Assembly (NCBI RefSeq): GCF_900105495.1
Contig: NZ_FNTF01000002.1
Location: 3,836,501 to 3,900,500 of the forward strand
Length of the DNA: 64,000 nt
DNA from: Pseudomonas frederiksbergensis
Lineage (GTDB): Bacteria > Pseudomonadota > Gammaproteobacteria > Pseudomonadales > Pseudomonadaceae
Reading direction: 5' to 3'
The position numbers and the translations under genes are program-made. Below, piece by piece: positions 25,010 to 33,749 of the stretch; positions within the stretch are counted from its first letter, which is position 1, and every line of letters starts with the position of its first letter. The notes below the pieces were generated by a model. That model did not search any database, had not been told where the DNA came from, and saw only the letters and a program-made list of their open reading frames with translations.

Positions 25010-25843
25010 TCAACTCCGGTATTGCCCCGGCGTCGCCGCCAGATGCTGTTTAAAAACCCGTTGAAAGTGCGCCTGATCGGCAAACCCTGCTTCAAGTGCC
25101 ACATCGGCAATCAATTTACCGCGACGCAACCGCTCCCGGGCGAACTGGATTCGCTGGTTGAGTACAAACGCGTGGGGCGTCATGCCGTAATGCTGCTTGA
25201 ACGCGCGGATGAGGTAGGAAGGCGACAACTGAGCCGCCGCGCAAATATCTTCGAGCTTGAGCAATTGCGTGAAGTTGTCGCGGATGTACTCGGCGGCCCG
25301 CTCCAGTTTGAAATTGGGCTCGCGCAGAGGCTGATCACCGGGGTTGAGGCGCTGCTGTACATCGGTGAAAAACTCCACCGCGGCGCTGTGCTTGCGCAGG
25401 ATGTCGTGCTGATCATCGACCAGCACGTCGTACAAACCCTTGAGCCCGGCAAACAGATCGGCGTCGTCCACGTGAGTGATGGAAAACCGGCGGAACGCCA
25501 AGTCCGGGCTGAAACCGAGCTGATGCTGCAAATCGGTCAGCCAGGGTGTCTCGACGTACAGCATCAGGTACGACCACGGTTGGTCATCGAGGGGATTGCA
25601 GGCGTGGACATCACCGGGATTCATCAGCACCACGGTGCCGGCACTGACCTGACATTCCGATTGTTCATGGAGATAGGTACTGCACCCGGCCGTGATTGCA
25701 CCAATGGAAAAGTGCTCGTGAGAATGCCGGGTGTAGCAGACCTCGCGGCCGTCGGCGATGGAACGGGCTTCGATGAAGGGCAGGGCGTCGTCGCGCCAGA
25801 AGCGCGGGGCTTTGTCGGCATCTTTGGCAACGGCGGGCTTCAT
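25010..25843 (-). CDS. AraC family transcriptional regulator
   Basis: A 277-residue regulator with an N-terminal cupin-type sensing domain (HSHEHFSIGAITAGCSTY near residue 40) and a C-terminal AraC/XylS domain with two helix-turn-helices (LEDICAAAQLSPSYLIRAFK and IADVALEAGFADQAHFQRVF). The start at 25843 has GAGGA upstream. It follows the VOC gene by 34 bases on the same strand, and its 3' end faces the LysE gene. AraC-LysE neighbours are common, and it may control that exporter. Confidence 0.87.
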   Translation of the reverse strand: MKPAVAKDADKAPRFWRDDALPFIEARSIADGREVCYTRHSHEHFSIGAITAGCSTYLHEQSECQVSAGTVVLMNPGDVHACNPLDDQPWSYLMLYVETPWLTDLQHQLGFSPDLAFRRFSITHVDDADLFAGLKGLYDVLVDDQHDILRKHSAAVEFFTDVQQRLNPGDQPLREPNFKLERAAEYIRDNFTQLLKLEDICAAAQLSPSYLIRAFKQHYGMTPHAFVLNQRIQFARERLRRGKLIADVALEAGFADQAHFQRVFKQHLAATPGQYRS

Positions 25844-25877
25844 GGTCAGCGTCCTCGGCAGGTCAGCGCGAAGTGTA

Positions 25878-26381
25878 TTAGCTCTCGCCGTCAAAGGCTC
25901 GTTGCAGTGCAGCGATATCGAGTTTTTTCATCTGCAACAGTGCCGTCATGGCGCGTTGGGATTTTGCCGTGTCGGGGTCTTTCATCATGTCCGTCAGGGC
26001 CACCGGAACGATCTGCCACGACACGCCGAATTTATCCTTGAGCCAGCCGCATTGCTGAGCCTCAACGGGCCCGCCCGCGGACAGACGCCCCCAGAAGTGG
26101 TCGACTTCTTCCTGAGTATGGCAATTGACCTGGAATGAAACCGCTTCATTGAACTTGAACAGGGGGCCGCCGTTGAGGCCGGTAAAACTCTGTCCGTCCA
26201 GTTCGAAACTAACCGTCATCACCGAGCCTTCGGGCCTGCCATGTATCTCCTGACCGGCCTTACCGTAGTGGGTAATGGCACTGATTTTCGAATGATCGAA
26301 GATCGCACAGTAGAACTTCGCGGCCTCCTCGGCTTGATCGTCGAACCACAGGCAGGGCGTGAGTTTTTGAACGCGGTGCAT
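25878..26381 (-). CDS. VOC family protein (PhnB-like)
   Basis: A 167-residue vicinal-oxygen-chelate fold protein. It begins VQKLTPCLWFDDQAEEAAKFY, holds SFELDGQSFTGLNGGP and WGRLSAGGPVEAQQCGWLKDKFG, and ends with a segment typical of the 3-demethylubiquinone-like/PhnB group. These proteins lack a known reaction in most cases. It lies just upstream of the AraC gene on the same strand. Confidence 0.82.
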   Translation of the reverse strand: MHRVQKLTPCLWFDDQAEEAAKFYCAIFDHSKISAITHYGKAGQEIHGRPEGSVMTVSFELDGQSFTGLNGGPLFKFNEAVSFQVNCHTQEEVDHFWGRLSAGGPVEAQQCGWLKDKFGVSWQIVPVALTDMMKDPDTAKSQRAMTALLQMKKLDIAALQRAFDGES

Positions 26382-26562
26382 GGCGCAGCTCCTCTTCGGA
26401 TTACTCAGGCTGGACTTTCAGCGTAGTCAGCCTCGGGTGGTCTGGCCGTACCGTAGATCGACAAGTTGAAAGAGTTTGCTTTGGCGACGGAATCAACAAT
26501 GTCGGGATGACCCGATAGCCGCTAGACTTGCCGACCTGATTGCCGCAAGGAAGCTCTGCGCC

Positions 26563-27921
26563 ATGGTTGCCTCTCGTTTACTGGCTGTTTCCTGTCTGCT
26601 GGCTGCCGGTGCTGTAAGCGCCGGGCCGGTGACGTATCACCTCACGGATCCCGCGAAGAAATACGTCATTGACGTGCTGTTCGCTCAGCCGCCCACCCAG
26701 ACTTTCGACGGCGCCCCTGCGCTGATCACCTTGCGCAAAAGGGCCGGCGGGCAGGTGCTGCAGCGTATCGAGTCAGCCGAAGCGTTCGCCCTGTTCAAGC
26801 CAGGCCGCAAAGCTTCGGAGTTCGACCGCAACCTGGCGTATGCCGATCAAAGTCTGCTGTTGTTCGGCGATTTCAATTTCGACGGCCAACAAGATCTTGC
26901 CGTACGCAATGGCAATGATGCGGGCTATGGCGGTCCTTCCTATGACATCTACCTGTTCGATCCCCAGAGCCGGACGCTGCTGTTGAGTCCATCCTTTTCC
27001 GCTCTGACCCGTGACGAACACCTTGGCATGTTCGAGATCGACCCGGTTACCAAAAGCCTGCACACCCAGTCCAAAAGCGGTTGCTGCTGGCACCAGAGCG
27101 CGACCTGGCAAATACAGGACAACCGTCCTGTAAAGGTGGCCGAGAAAACACAGGTGGAGCAAAAACCCTCCGAAGCCAACCCGTTCATGCCTAATGGCTA
27201 TGTGGACGTCACCGATCGTGAACTGAAGTCCGGCCAGTGGACTGAGCGTCGTCGCCTCGAAGGGCCCATCGGTGAAGCGCCTGTCATGTTGCGCGGCACC
27301 CTCGATGACAAGATCCCCGTTGAACTGTGGTGGCAACGTCAGGGGGATGTCTACGTCGGGGAAGTCCGCTACAGCAAGACGGGCAGCGGCAAACCGATCC
27401 GGCTGGTGGGCAATACCTACGAAGATGGTGGAATCGTTCTGCGTGAACTGGGCGACGACGGTCAGATGATCGGCAACTGGTTCGTCGAAGGCACGCCGAA
27501 CGAGCAGGGCAGCCAGACCGGCACGTGGATCAACGGCTCGCGGCAATTAAGCATCAATTTGAGACCGACTGCGTTCAAGGTTGCTGCGCAAAAACTCGAG
27601 CCGGTTGCAGACAGTCAGCGAGAAGGGCGCTACCTCGTGAGCAATGTCCAGGATCAGCGCGTCGGCGAATTGACCGTCAAAGTATTGCCGGCAATCGACA
27701 ACGGCCCGGAGATGGCGGACGTCACCCTGAGCATTTTTCAACTCAAGGATCCGCCCGTCGAAATCCGTCATCAGTACCCGTTGCTCGCCGGCAATCTTGT
27801 TATTGCACTGAACCCCGAGGGCGACCCGCTGTTTCGCCTGCAATTGCTGAACGGCGCCGCAGAAGTGACCGGTTTTGGTGAGTATCAGAAGTACAGCGCG
27901 GCTTATGTGAAACAACCTTGA
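26563..27921 (+). CDS. Secreted XAC2610-related protein with unknown C-terminal half
   Basis: A 452-residue protein with a Sec signal peptide (LLAVSCLLAAGAVSA). The first half has VLFAQPPTQTFDGAP, a calcium-loop-like DFNFDGQQDLAVRNGNDAGYGG near residue 105 and KSGCCWHQSATWQ near 175, all marks of XAC2610-type proteins. The second half (about 200-452) has beta-rich repeats around VPVELWWQRQGDVYVGEVRY-like sequence and is not recognised. It is likely periplasmic. Earlier in-frame starts lack the signal peptide at their N-terminus. Confidence 0.65.
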   Translation: MVASRLLAVSCLLAAGAVSAGPVTYHLTDPAKKYVIDVLFAQPPTQTFDGAPALITLRKRAGGQVLQRIESAEAFALFKPGRKASEFDRNLAYADQSLLLFGDFNFDGQQDLAVRNGNDAGYGGPSYDIYLFDPQSRTLLLSPSFSALTRDEHLGMFEIDPVTKSLHTQSKSGCCWHQSATWQIQDNRPVKVAEKTQVEQKPSEANPFMPNGYVDVTDRELKSGQWTERRRLEGPIGEAPVMLRGTLDDKIPVELWWQRQGDVYVGEVRYSKTGSGKPIRLVGNTYEDGGIVLRELGDDGQMIGNWFVEGTPNEQGSQTGTWINGSRQLSINLRPTAFKVAAQKLEPVADSQREGRYLVSNVQDQRVGELTVKVLPAIDNGPEMADVTLSIFQLKDPPVEIRHQYPLLAGNLVIALNPEGDPLFRLQLLNGAAEVTGFGEYQKYSAAYVKQP

Positions 27922-28087
27922 TGTCGTCGGGTTACCTCGGTCTTCTTTGTGTGACCGGTGGTCGATGAACCCGTCTCGCCCGGTAATTTGCGCTTAGCTG
28001 AAAGGATAACGCTGCTCCTGCAAAGGGCGTAACGGCGCAGCCCCGAGAGAGCCCGTTCAGAACACCGTGAATCTGAGGAAATTCGCA

Positions 28088-28543
28088 ATGCTGACCCTCA
28101 ACATCAATGGCAAGGACCAGGCGCTGGATGTCCCCGCAGACATGCCGCTGCTGTGGGTACTGCGCGATGTCGCGCACCTGACCGGCACCAAATTCGGTTG
28201 CGGCATGGCCCAGTGCGGCGCTTGCACCGTGCACGTCGACGGCGCGCCGCTGCGCTCCTGCGTCACCCCCGCCACAGCTGTGGCCCATGGGCAAAAAATC
28301 CTCACCATCGAAGGCCTGTCCAGCGACGGTTCGCACCCGGTGCAGCAAGCCTGGGCCGAACTCGATGTGGTGCAATGCGGCTACTGCCAGTCAGGGCAGA
28401 TCATGTCGGCCGCCGCGTTGCTGGCGAAAATTCCCAAACCCACCGACAGCGACATCGATCAGGCGCTCTCCGGCAACATCTGCCGCTGCGGCACCTACCC
28501 AAGGATCCGTGCAGCGGTCAAACGCGCCGCAGAAATCGGTTGA
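28088..28543 (+). CDS. (2Fe-2S) subunit of a molybdenum hydroxylase (IorA-like)
   Basis: A 151-residue iron-sulfur subunit. The plant-ferredoxin-type cluster motif is [18 protein letters not shown], and the helical second-cluster domain has [18 protein letters not shown] and [16 protein letters not shown]. It passes electrons from the molybdenum subunit made by the next gene. The ATG at 28088 has GAGGAA eight bases upstream; a start at 28067 is less likely. The three genes to 31317 form one operon, like isoquinoline 1-oxidoreductase or the periplasmic aldehyde oxidases of pseudomonads. Confidence 0.92.
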   Translation: MLTLNINGKDQALDVPADMPLLWVLRDVAHLTGTKFGCGMAQCGACTVHVDGAPLRSCVTPATAVAHGQKILTIEGLSSDGSHPVQQAWAELDVVQCGYCQSGQIMSAAALLAKIPKPTDSDIDQALSGNICRCGTYPRIRAAVKRAAEIG

Positions 28544-28568
28544 TGCCACGTCGAAGGGAGTCCGAACA

Positions 28569-30737
28569 ATGAACAGCCTCAATCCTCTGTCACGCCGCGG
28601 TTTCCTCAAGGGCAGCGCGGTGCTGGGCGGTGGTCTGGTGGTGGCGTTTGTTATCCCCGGTGGCCATCGCTTTGCGATCGGCGCGGAGAATCAGGGTAAT
28701 GTTTTTGCGCCCAATGCGTTTCTACGGATCGGCAATGACAACAGCGTCACCATACTGCTCGGCCATTCGGAAATGGGCCAGGGCATCTGGACCGGCCTGA
28801 CCATGTTGATCGCCGAAGAACTGGACGCCGACTGGTCGAAGATCCGCGTCGTACATGCACCCGCTTCGGCCGCCGAATATGGTCTGGCTGGGTTTGGCGG
28901 TATGCAGATCACCGGTGGTTCGACCTCGACCTGGATGGAGTTCGACCGCTACCGGCAGGCCGGAGCCGCAGCGCGTTTGATGTTGATTGAGGCGGCGGCC
29001 AAACGCTTCAACGTCGCACCCTCCGCGATTCGCACCGAATCGGGTGTGGTGATTGCCGGCGACCAACGCGCCACCTACGGCGAACTGGCCGATGACGCCG
29101 GCAAGCTGCCGGTGCCGGATCCGGCGTCGATCAAGCTCAAGGAGCCCAAGGACTGGAAAATCATCGGCAAACCGACCAAGCGCCTGGACACCCCGGAGAA
29201 AATCACCGGCCGCGCCAAGTTCGGCATGGACGTGCAGTTCGACGGGCTGATGACCGCCATGGTCGCGCGCTCGCCGGTGTTCGGTGGCACTGTCAAATCC
29301 TTCGAAGGCGCCGAAGCGCTGTCGATTCCGGGCGTACACAAAGTGGTGCAGGTGCCCACCGGGGCGGCGGTGATTGCCGATCATTACTGGGCGGCGAAGC
29401 TGGGGCGCGATGCATTGAAGGTCGATTGGGACCTGGGGCCGAACACCGGGCTCGACAGTCAAACGCTGCTGGACAGCTTCCGCAAACTCGCCGCCACCCC
29501 TGGCGCTTCGGCCAGTCAGGCGGGGGATGTTGCGGCGGGTCTGGGTAAAGCGGCGAAGACCATCGATGTCGAATACAGCGTGCCGTACCTGGCCCACGCG
29601 CCGATGGAGCCGCTCAACTGCACAGTAAAAATCAGCAAAGACAAATGCGAAATCTGGACCGGCACCCAGTTCCAGACCCTGGATCAAATGGTCGCCGGGA
29701 AAATCACCGGGCTCAAACCCGAGCAGGTGGAGATTCACACCGAGTTCCTCGGCGGCGGATTCGGTCGCCGGGCCAATCCGACCTCGGACTTTGTCGCTGA
29801 AGCCGTGGAAGTTGCCAAGGCTGCGGGCGCACCGGTGAAAACCGTCTGGTCCCGGGAGGATGACATTCGCGGCGGCTACTACCGCTCCGCGTTCCTCCAT
29901 CAGGCGCGCGTCGGGCTCGATGCGGGCGGCCTGCCGATCGCCTGGAAGCATGTGATGGTCGGGCAGTCGATCATGGCGGGCACCTCGTTCGAGGCGACGA
30001 TGGTCAAGAATGGCATCGACAAGACCTCTGTCGAAGGGGTTGCCGACAGTCCGTACCTTGAGGGATTGGCGAATCACCAGGTTGAACTGCATTCGCCGCA
30101 AACCGGCATCCGCGTGCTCTGGCTGCGCTCGGTGGGGCACACCCACACCGCGTTCGTGATGGAGTCGCTGATCGACGAACTGGCAGAAGCGGCCGGCAAG
30201 GACCCGGTGGAGTACCGGCGAACCTTGCTCAAGGACCATCCGCGGCATCTTGGCGTGCTGAACCTGGCCGTCGAGAAAGCCAACTGGAAGGCGCCACTGC
30301 CGGCCGGCCATGCATTGGGTGTTGCGGTGCATGAGTCGTTCGGCAGCTACGTCGCCCAGGTGGCCGAGGTGTCCCAGGACAACCTGGCGATCCGTGTGCA
30401 TCGGGTGGTGTGTGCGGTGGATTGCGGCATTGCGGTCAACCCGATGAGCATCGCGGCGCAAATGGAATCGGCCATCACCTTCGGCCTCGGGTTTACCTTG
30501 CACAGCAAGTTGACCTTCAAGAACGGGCAAGTGGTGCAATCCAATTACCACGACTATCAAGTGCTGCGGCTCAACGAAATGCCGGTGGTGGAGGTGCATA
30601 TCGTGCCCAGCAGCGACAAACCCGGTGGCATCGGTGAGGCCGGTGTGCCGCCCACGGCGCCGGCAGTGGCCAACGCGGTGTTCGCCCTGACCGGCCAGCG
30701 CTTGCGGGAATTGCCGTTGCAGCTGTCGGGGGTGTGA
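28569..30737 (+). CDS. Molybdopterin-binding subunit of a xanthine dehydrogenase-family hydroxylase (IorB-like)
   Basis: A 722-residue catalytic subunit. A twin-arginine signal (SRRGFLKGSAVLGGG) sends the folded enzyme to the periplasm. Cofactor and active-site motifs are GHSEMGQGIWTG, GGGFGRRANPTSDFV and the catalytic Glu of GGIGEAGVPPTAPAVANA near the end. The family oxidises aldehydes or N-heterocycles by hydroxylation with water. It lies 25 bases after the iron-sulfur gene and directly before a cytochrome gene. The true substrate is unknown; isoquinoline is only the namesake. Confidence 0.9.
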   Translation: MNSLNPLSRRGFLKGSAVLGGGLVVAFVIPGGHRFAIGAENQGNVFAPNAFLRIGNDNSVTILLGHSEMGQGIWTGLTMLIAEELDADWSKIRVVHAPASAAEYGLAGFGGMQITGGSTSTWMEFDRYRQAGAAARLMLIEAAAKRFNVAPSAIRTESGVVIAGDQRATYGELADDAGKLPVPDPASIKLKEPKDWKIIGKPTKRLDTPEKITGRAKFGMDVQFDGLMTAMVARSPVFGGTVKSFEGAEALSIPGVHKVVQVPTGAAVIADHYWAAKLGRDALKVDWDLGPNTGLDSQTLLDSFRKLAATPGASASQAGDVAAGLGKAAKTIDVEYSVPYLAHAPMEPLNCTVKISKDKCEIWTGTQFQTLDQMVAGKITGLKPEQVEIHTEFLGGGFGRRANPTSDFVAEAVEVAKAAGAPVKTVWSREDDIRGGYYRSAFLHQARVGLDAGGLPIAWKHVMVGQSIMAGTSFEATMVKNGIDKTSVEGVADSPYLEGLANHQVELHSPQTGIRVLWLRSVGHTHTAFVMESLIDELAEAAGKDPVEYRRTLLKDHPRHLGVLNLAVEKANWKAPLPAGHALGVAVHESFGSYVAQVAEVSQDNLAIRVHRVVCAVDCGIAVNPMSIAAQMESAITFGLGFTLHSKLTFKNGQVVQSNYHDYQVLRLNEMPVVEVHIVPSSDKPGGIGEAGVPPTAPAVANAVFALTGQRLRELPLQLSGV

Positions 30738-30738
30738 G

Positions 30739-31317
30739 ATGAGACGACATCTGATGCTTGGCGCAGTGGTGTTGATCGGCCTGGTCGGCTACGCCGAGGA
30801 CTTGTTCGCTGACAATAAGGAAGCGATCAAGGCGTTCGATACCGTGCAACAGGTCTTCCAGAGCCCGCGCTGTCAGAATTGCCATATCCCCGGCGATTCG
30901 CCATTGCAGTTTGACGCCGGGATCCCTCACGCCATGAACGTCGTGCGGGGCATGGACGGCAAGGGCGCGGCGGGTTTGCCCTGCGCGACCTGTCACGCCG
31001 AGCGCAATCCGCCGGCCAGTTACGGCGCAAACGCACCGCCAGGGGCGCCGCACTGGAGCTTGCCGCCAGCCGCGCACAAAATGGCCTGGATCGGTCTGCC
31101 AACCGATAAATTGTGCGCAATGATCAAGGACCGTTCGAGCAACGGTGACCGCGATTTCGCTGCGCTGATCAAACATGTCAGCGAAGACAAACTGGTGCTC
31201 TGGGGCTGGAATCCAGGATATGGAAGGGCGCCGGTACCGGTGCCGCACGACATTTTCGTCACCCAGTTCAAGCTTTGGGCTGATGCAGGAGGGCCATGTC
31301 CGGTCGCGGGTAGCTGA
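30739..31317 (+). CDS. Diheme cytochrome c-type subunit of the molybdenum hydroxylase
   Basis: A 192-residue exported protein with an N-terminal hydrophobic signal (LMLGAVVLIGLVGYA) and two CxxCH haem sites (CQNCHIPGD near 52 and CATCHAERN near 84). It starts one base after the stop of the molybdenum subunit gene, so it is coupled. It probably takes electrons from the hydroxylase and passes them to the respiratory chain. It is much shorter than the three-haem cytochromes of related aldehyde oxidases. Confidence 0.83.
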   Translation: MRRHLMLGAVVLIGLVGYAEDLFADNKEAIKAFDTVQQVFQSPRCQNCHIPGDSPLQFDAGIPHAMNVVRGMDGKGAAGLPCATCHAERNPPASYGANAPPGAPHWSLPPAAHKMAWIGLPTDKLCAMIKDRSSNGDRDFAALIKHVSEDKLVLWGWNPGYGRAPVPVPHDIFVTQFKLWADAGGPCPVAGS

Positions 31318-31344
31318 CCGGCGGTCCGTTAACAGGGAGTCAAA

Positions 31345-31377
31345 GCGGGTATGGACGACTCTAAGAAATATACCCGC
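31345..31377 (+). promoter_or_regulatory. Perfect 8-bp hairpin in the leader of the GGDEF gene
   Basis: GCGGGTAT (31345-31352) pairs with ATACCCGC (31370-31377) around a 17-base loop. The 3' arm ends five bases before the GGAG of the gene at 31392. There is no T tract. Confidence 0.4.
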
Positions 31378-31391
31378 CAATGGAGTGAGTA

Positions 31392-31997
31392 ATGCTGATC
31401 CCAGGCAAACCGGTAAAACCAGGCGCGTGCGCCGACCCGTTGCGCACGCCATTGCAGGAGCGCGAGCTGCTGCGTGACTTGGCCCGCAAGGCCGAGGAGG
31501 AGTTGATGGGCGTGCAGATGGCGAGCATGGACGAGTTGACGCTGCTCTCCAACCGACACGGTTTTACAGCGCTGGCCCAACAAGGGCTGGATGTCTGTCA
31601 CCAGCTGAAAAAGCCGGCAACGCTGCTGCTTTTCAATATCGATGACTTCAAGCACATCAATTATCTCTATGGTCGTGCCGAGGGCGACAAAGCCCTGAAA
31701 ACCTTCGCTGATGTGCTGCGCATTGCCTTTCGCGAGAGCGATGTAATCGGCCGGCTGGGCAGCGACAAATTCGTCGCGTTACTGACCGGATCAAGCGTTG
31801 TGGAGATTCCCGCGATCAGGGCACGACTCGAAGAAATACTCGAAGAGCGTAATGCCACAGAGCATCGCGGTTGCGACATCCACTTCAGTGTCGATCAGAT
31901 CGAGTTTCATCCTGCGCTCCACGAGACAGCCGAAGGCTTATTGGCTGCGATCAACGAGCAAATCGACAGCGACCCGTTCGGCCACCCGGAGCAGTGA
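31392..31997 (+). CDS. Degenerate GGDEF domain protein
   Basis: A 201-residue soluble protein with a short N-terminal helix and one GGDEF-type domain. MDELTLLSNRHGFTAL and LLFNIDDFKHINYLYGRAEG match diguanylate cyclases, but the active site reads RLGSDKF instead of RxGGDEF. A metal-binding Glu is thus replaced by Lys, and the later conserved SIG segment is absent too. It is probably not a cyclase and may bind GTP or act as a decoy or scaffold. GGAG lies six bases before the ATG. Its last 60 bases overlap the convergent amidase gene. Confidence 0.8.
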   Translation: MLIPGKPVKPGACADPLRTPLQERELLRDLARKAEEELMGVQMASMDELTLLSNRHGFTALAQQGLDVCHQLKKPATLLLFNIDDFKHINYLYGRAEGDKALKTFADVLRIAFRESDVIGRLGSDKFVALLTGSSVVEIPAIRARLEEILEERNATEHRGCDIHFSVDQIEFHPALHETAEGLLAAINEQIDSDPFGHPEQ

Positions 31998-33215
31998 ACC
32001 GTCATTTCTGAACCGGCCGATCATCTGTAAACCGATGGGCATCGATCCTTCTGCGCGAACCAGCGGGATATTCACCTGCGGCCAGCCGAACGCCCCCCAG
32101 AACTTGATGAAATCCGATGGGCCGGTGCTTTCCAGACCCAGGGGCGCAACCATCCCGCAGCAAGGGCCGAGCATCGCGTCGTAGGGCTGGCAGCGTTCAT
32201 TCAGGCGCGGTGCAAGCGCCGCCAATCGGGCCTTGGCAGCGGACTCCTGTTCCCAGGTGGTCGCCGCCGCTCGGTCGAACATTGCCAAGATCGAAGGGCT
32301 TAGCAGTGCGCGGTGTTCCTGAAACTCCTTCGCCAGAGAACGGGCGCCTTCGCAGTCGTTGATCAACAGGTGATCGTCGAATACCCCGGCAAACTCATCC
32401 GGTAGTTGCACGTAGTCGACCTGATGGCCGGCACTGCGCAAGTGGTCCACCGCCTGTTCCAGGGCGTTGGCCACCTCGGGGTCGACCTGATCCCAGCGCG
32501 CTGTGCGATAGAAGCCCAATTGCAGAGGGCGTGGTTCAACCTCCGGCATTGTAAAACCTGGAATCAATACCCGCGCCACCAAGTGCAGATCCCGCACCGA
32601 GCGACCGTACCAGCCTACGGTGTCGAAGCTCGGTGCCAGCGGTTTTACACCTTCCAGCGATACCAGTCCAAACGACGGTTTGAACGCGAACAGACCGCAA
32701 TAGGACGCCGGTTTCAGCAGTGAGCCGGCCGTCTGGGTACCCAGCGCCACCGCAAAGAAATCCGCTGCCATCCCGGCCGCCGAACCGGCGCTGGAGCTGC
32801 CCGGCGTGCGGTCCGGGTCATGGGGGTTGCGGGTCGGGCCGGTGTGCATGTACGCAAATTCAGTGGTGTGGGTCTTGCCCATGATCAGCGCGCCGGCCTG
32901 GCGGAGCAGGGTCACCACATGGGCATCCCGGGCAGGTTGATGACCGGCATAGATGGGTGAGTTGAATTGCGTCGGATGATCGGCACTGTCGAAGACATCC
33001 TTCACCCCCACCGGAACGCCGGCCAGCAAGCCACGATTGGTGTGCGACGCAGCATCGGTGCGTACTTTTCGGGCATCGAACGAGACGAAGGCCTGAATCT
33101 CCGGCTCCAGTGCCTGAATGCGCTCCAGGACCGTTTCGGCGACGGCGGCGGCGGTGGTCTCACCCTTGATCACGGACTGACTGAGGGTCGTGGCATCCGG
33201 GACGGGGCGGATCAT
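31938..33215 (-). CDS. Amidase (amidase signature family)
   Basis: A 425-residue Ser-cisSer-Lys hydrolase. The catalytic Lys is in [11 protein letters not shown], and the glycine/serine-rich signature ([20 protein letters not shown], then [16 protein letters not shown]) holds the two serines. It is shorter than GatA and lies outside any gatCAB context, so a metabolic amide substrate is likely. Its ATG at 33215 overlaps the TGA of the upstream VOC gene by four bases, so the two are coupled. A divergent LysR gene is the probable regulator. Confidence 0.88.
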   Translation of the reverse strand: MIRPVPDATTLSQSVIKGETTAAAVAETVLERIQALEPEIQAFVSFDARKVRTDAASHTNRGLLAGVPVGVKDVFDSADHPTQFNSPIYAGHQPARDAHVVTLLRQAGALIMGKTHTTEFAYMHTGPTRNPHDPDRTPGSSSAGSAAGMAADFFAVALGTQTAGSLLKPASYCGLFAFKPSFGLVSLEGVKPLAPSFDTVGWYGRSVRDLHLVARVLIPGFTMPEVEPRPLQLGFYRTARWDQVDPEVANALEQAVDHLRSAGHQVDYVQLPDEFAGVFDDHLLINDCEGARSLAKEFQEHRALLSPSILAMFDRAAATTWEQESAAKARLAALAPRLNERCQPYDAMLGPCCGMVAPLGLESTGPSDFIKFWGAFGWPQVNIPLVRAEGSMPIGLQMIGRFRNDGSLLRVAERVAVDLLVDRSQ

Positions 33216-33637
33216 TTGGCGAACAACTGAGTGATGTCCTTGAACGCCTTGAACTCCAGCGCATTGCCGCAAGGATCGAAGAGAAACATCGTCGCTTGCT
33301 CACCCACCAATCCCTGGAAGCGAATGCCCGGTTCGATGACGAACCGGGTGTCGAGGGCTTTCAATCGCTCGGCCAACGCCTCCCATTCGTTCATCCCCAA
33401 CACCACGCCGAAATGCGGCACCGGTACGTCATGACCATCGACAGCATTGGTGTGCGCGGCTTCTTGCGAGGCATTTTTCGGCGCCAGGTGAATCACCAGT
33501 TGATGGCCGAAAAAATTGAAATCGACCCAATGATCGCTTGATCGACCTTCTTCCAGGCCAAACACGTTGCCGTAGAAATTACGTGCGGCAGTCAGGTCAT
33601 GGACCGGGATGGCCAAGTGAAAAGGGGAAAGTTGCAT
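33212..33637 (-). CDS. VOC family protein (glyoxalase/dioxygenase fold)
   Basis: A 141-residue VOC protein. The likely metal ligands are His in [11 protein letters not shown], His in [11 protein letters not shown] and Glu in [11 protein letters not shown]. The sequence resembles glyoxalase-like or extradiol-type enzymes of unknown substrate. It is the first gene of a two-gene unit with the amidase and is divergent from the LysR gene at 33750, which suggests a small inducible catabolic locus. Confidence 0.83.
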   Translation of the reverse strand: MQLSPFHLAIPVHDLTAARNFYGNVFGLEEGRSSDHWVDFNFFGHQLVIHLAPKNASQEAAHTNAVDGHDVPVPHFGVVLGMNEWEALAERLKALDTRFVIEPGIRFQGLVGEQATMFLFDPCGNALEFKAFKDITQLFAK

Positions 33638-33749
33638 CGGATGTGCCTCGACTGTCTGGATTCGAACTGATTTTAGTCCTGTGCTTTTTGATTAAAAGAC
33701 GATAATTTTTGCCGCGAGCTCAAATTATTTCGATCAATCGGGAGCAATC

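Noticed and set aside
28722..30599. A 625-codon minus-strand open frame across the molybdenum subunit gene
   Set aside because: Antisense shadow of an intact, motif-rich gene; rich in His/Arg as such shadows usually are.
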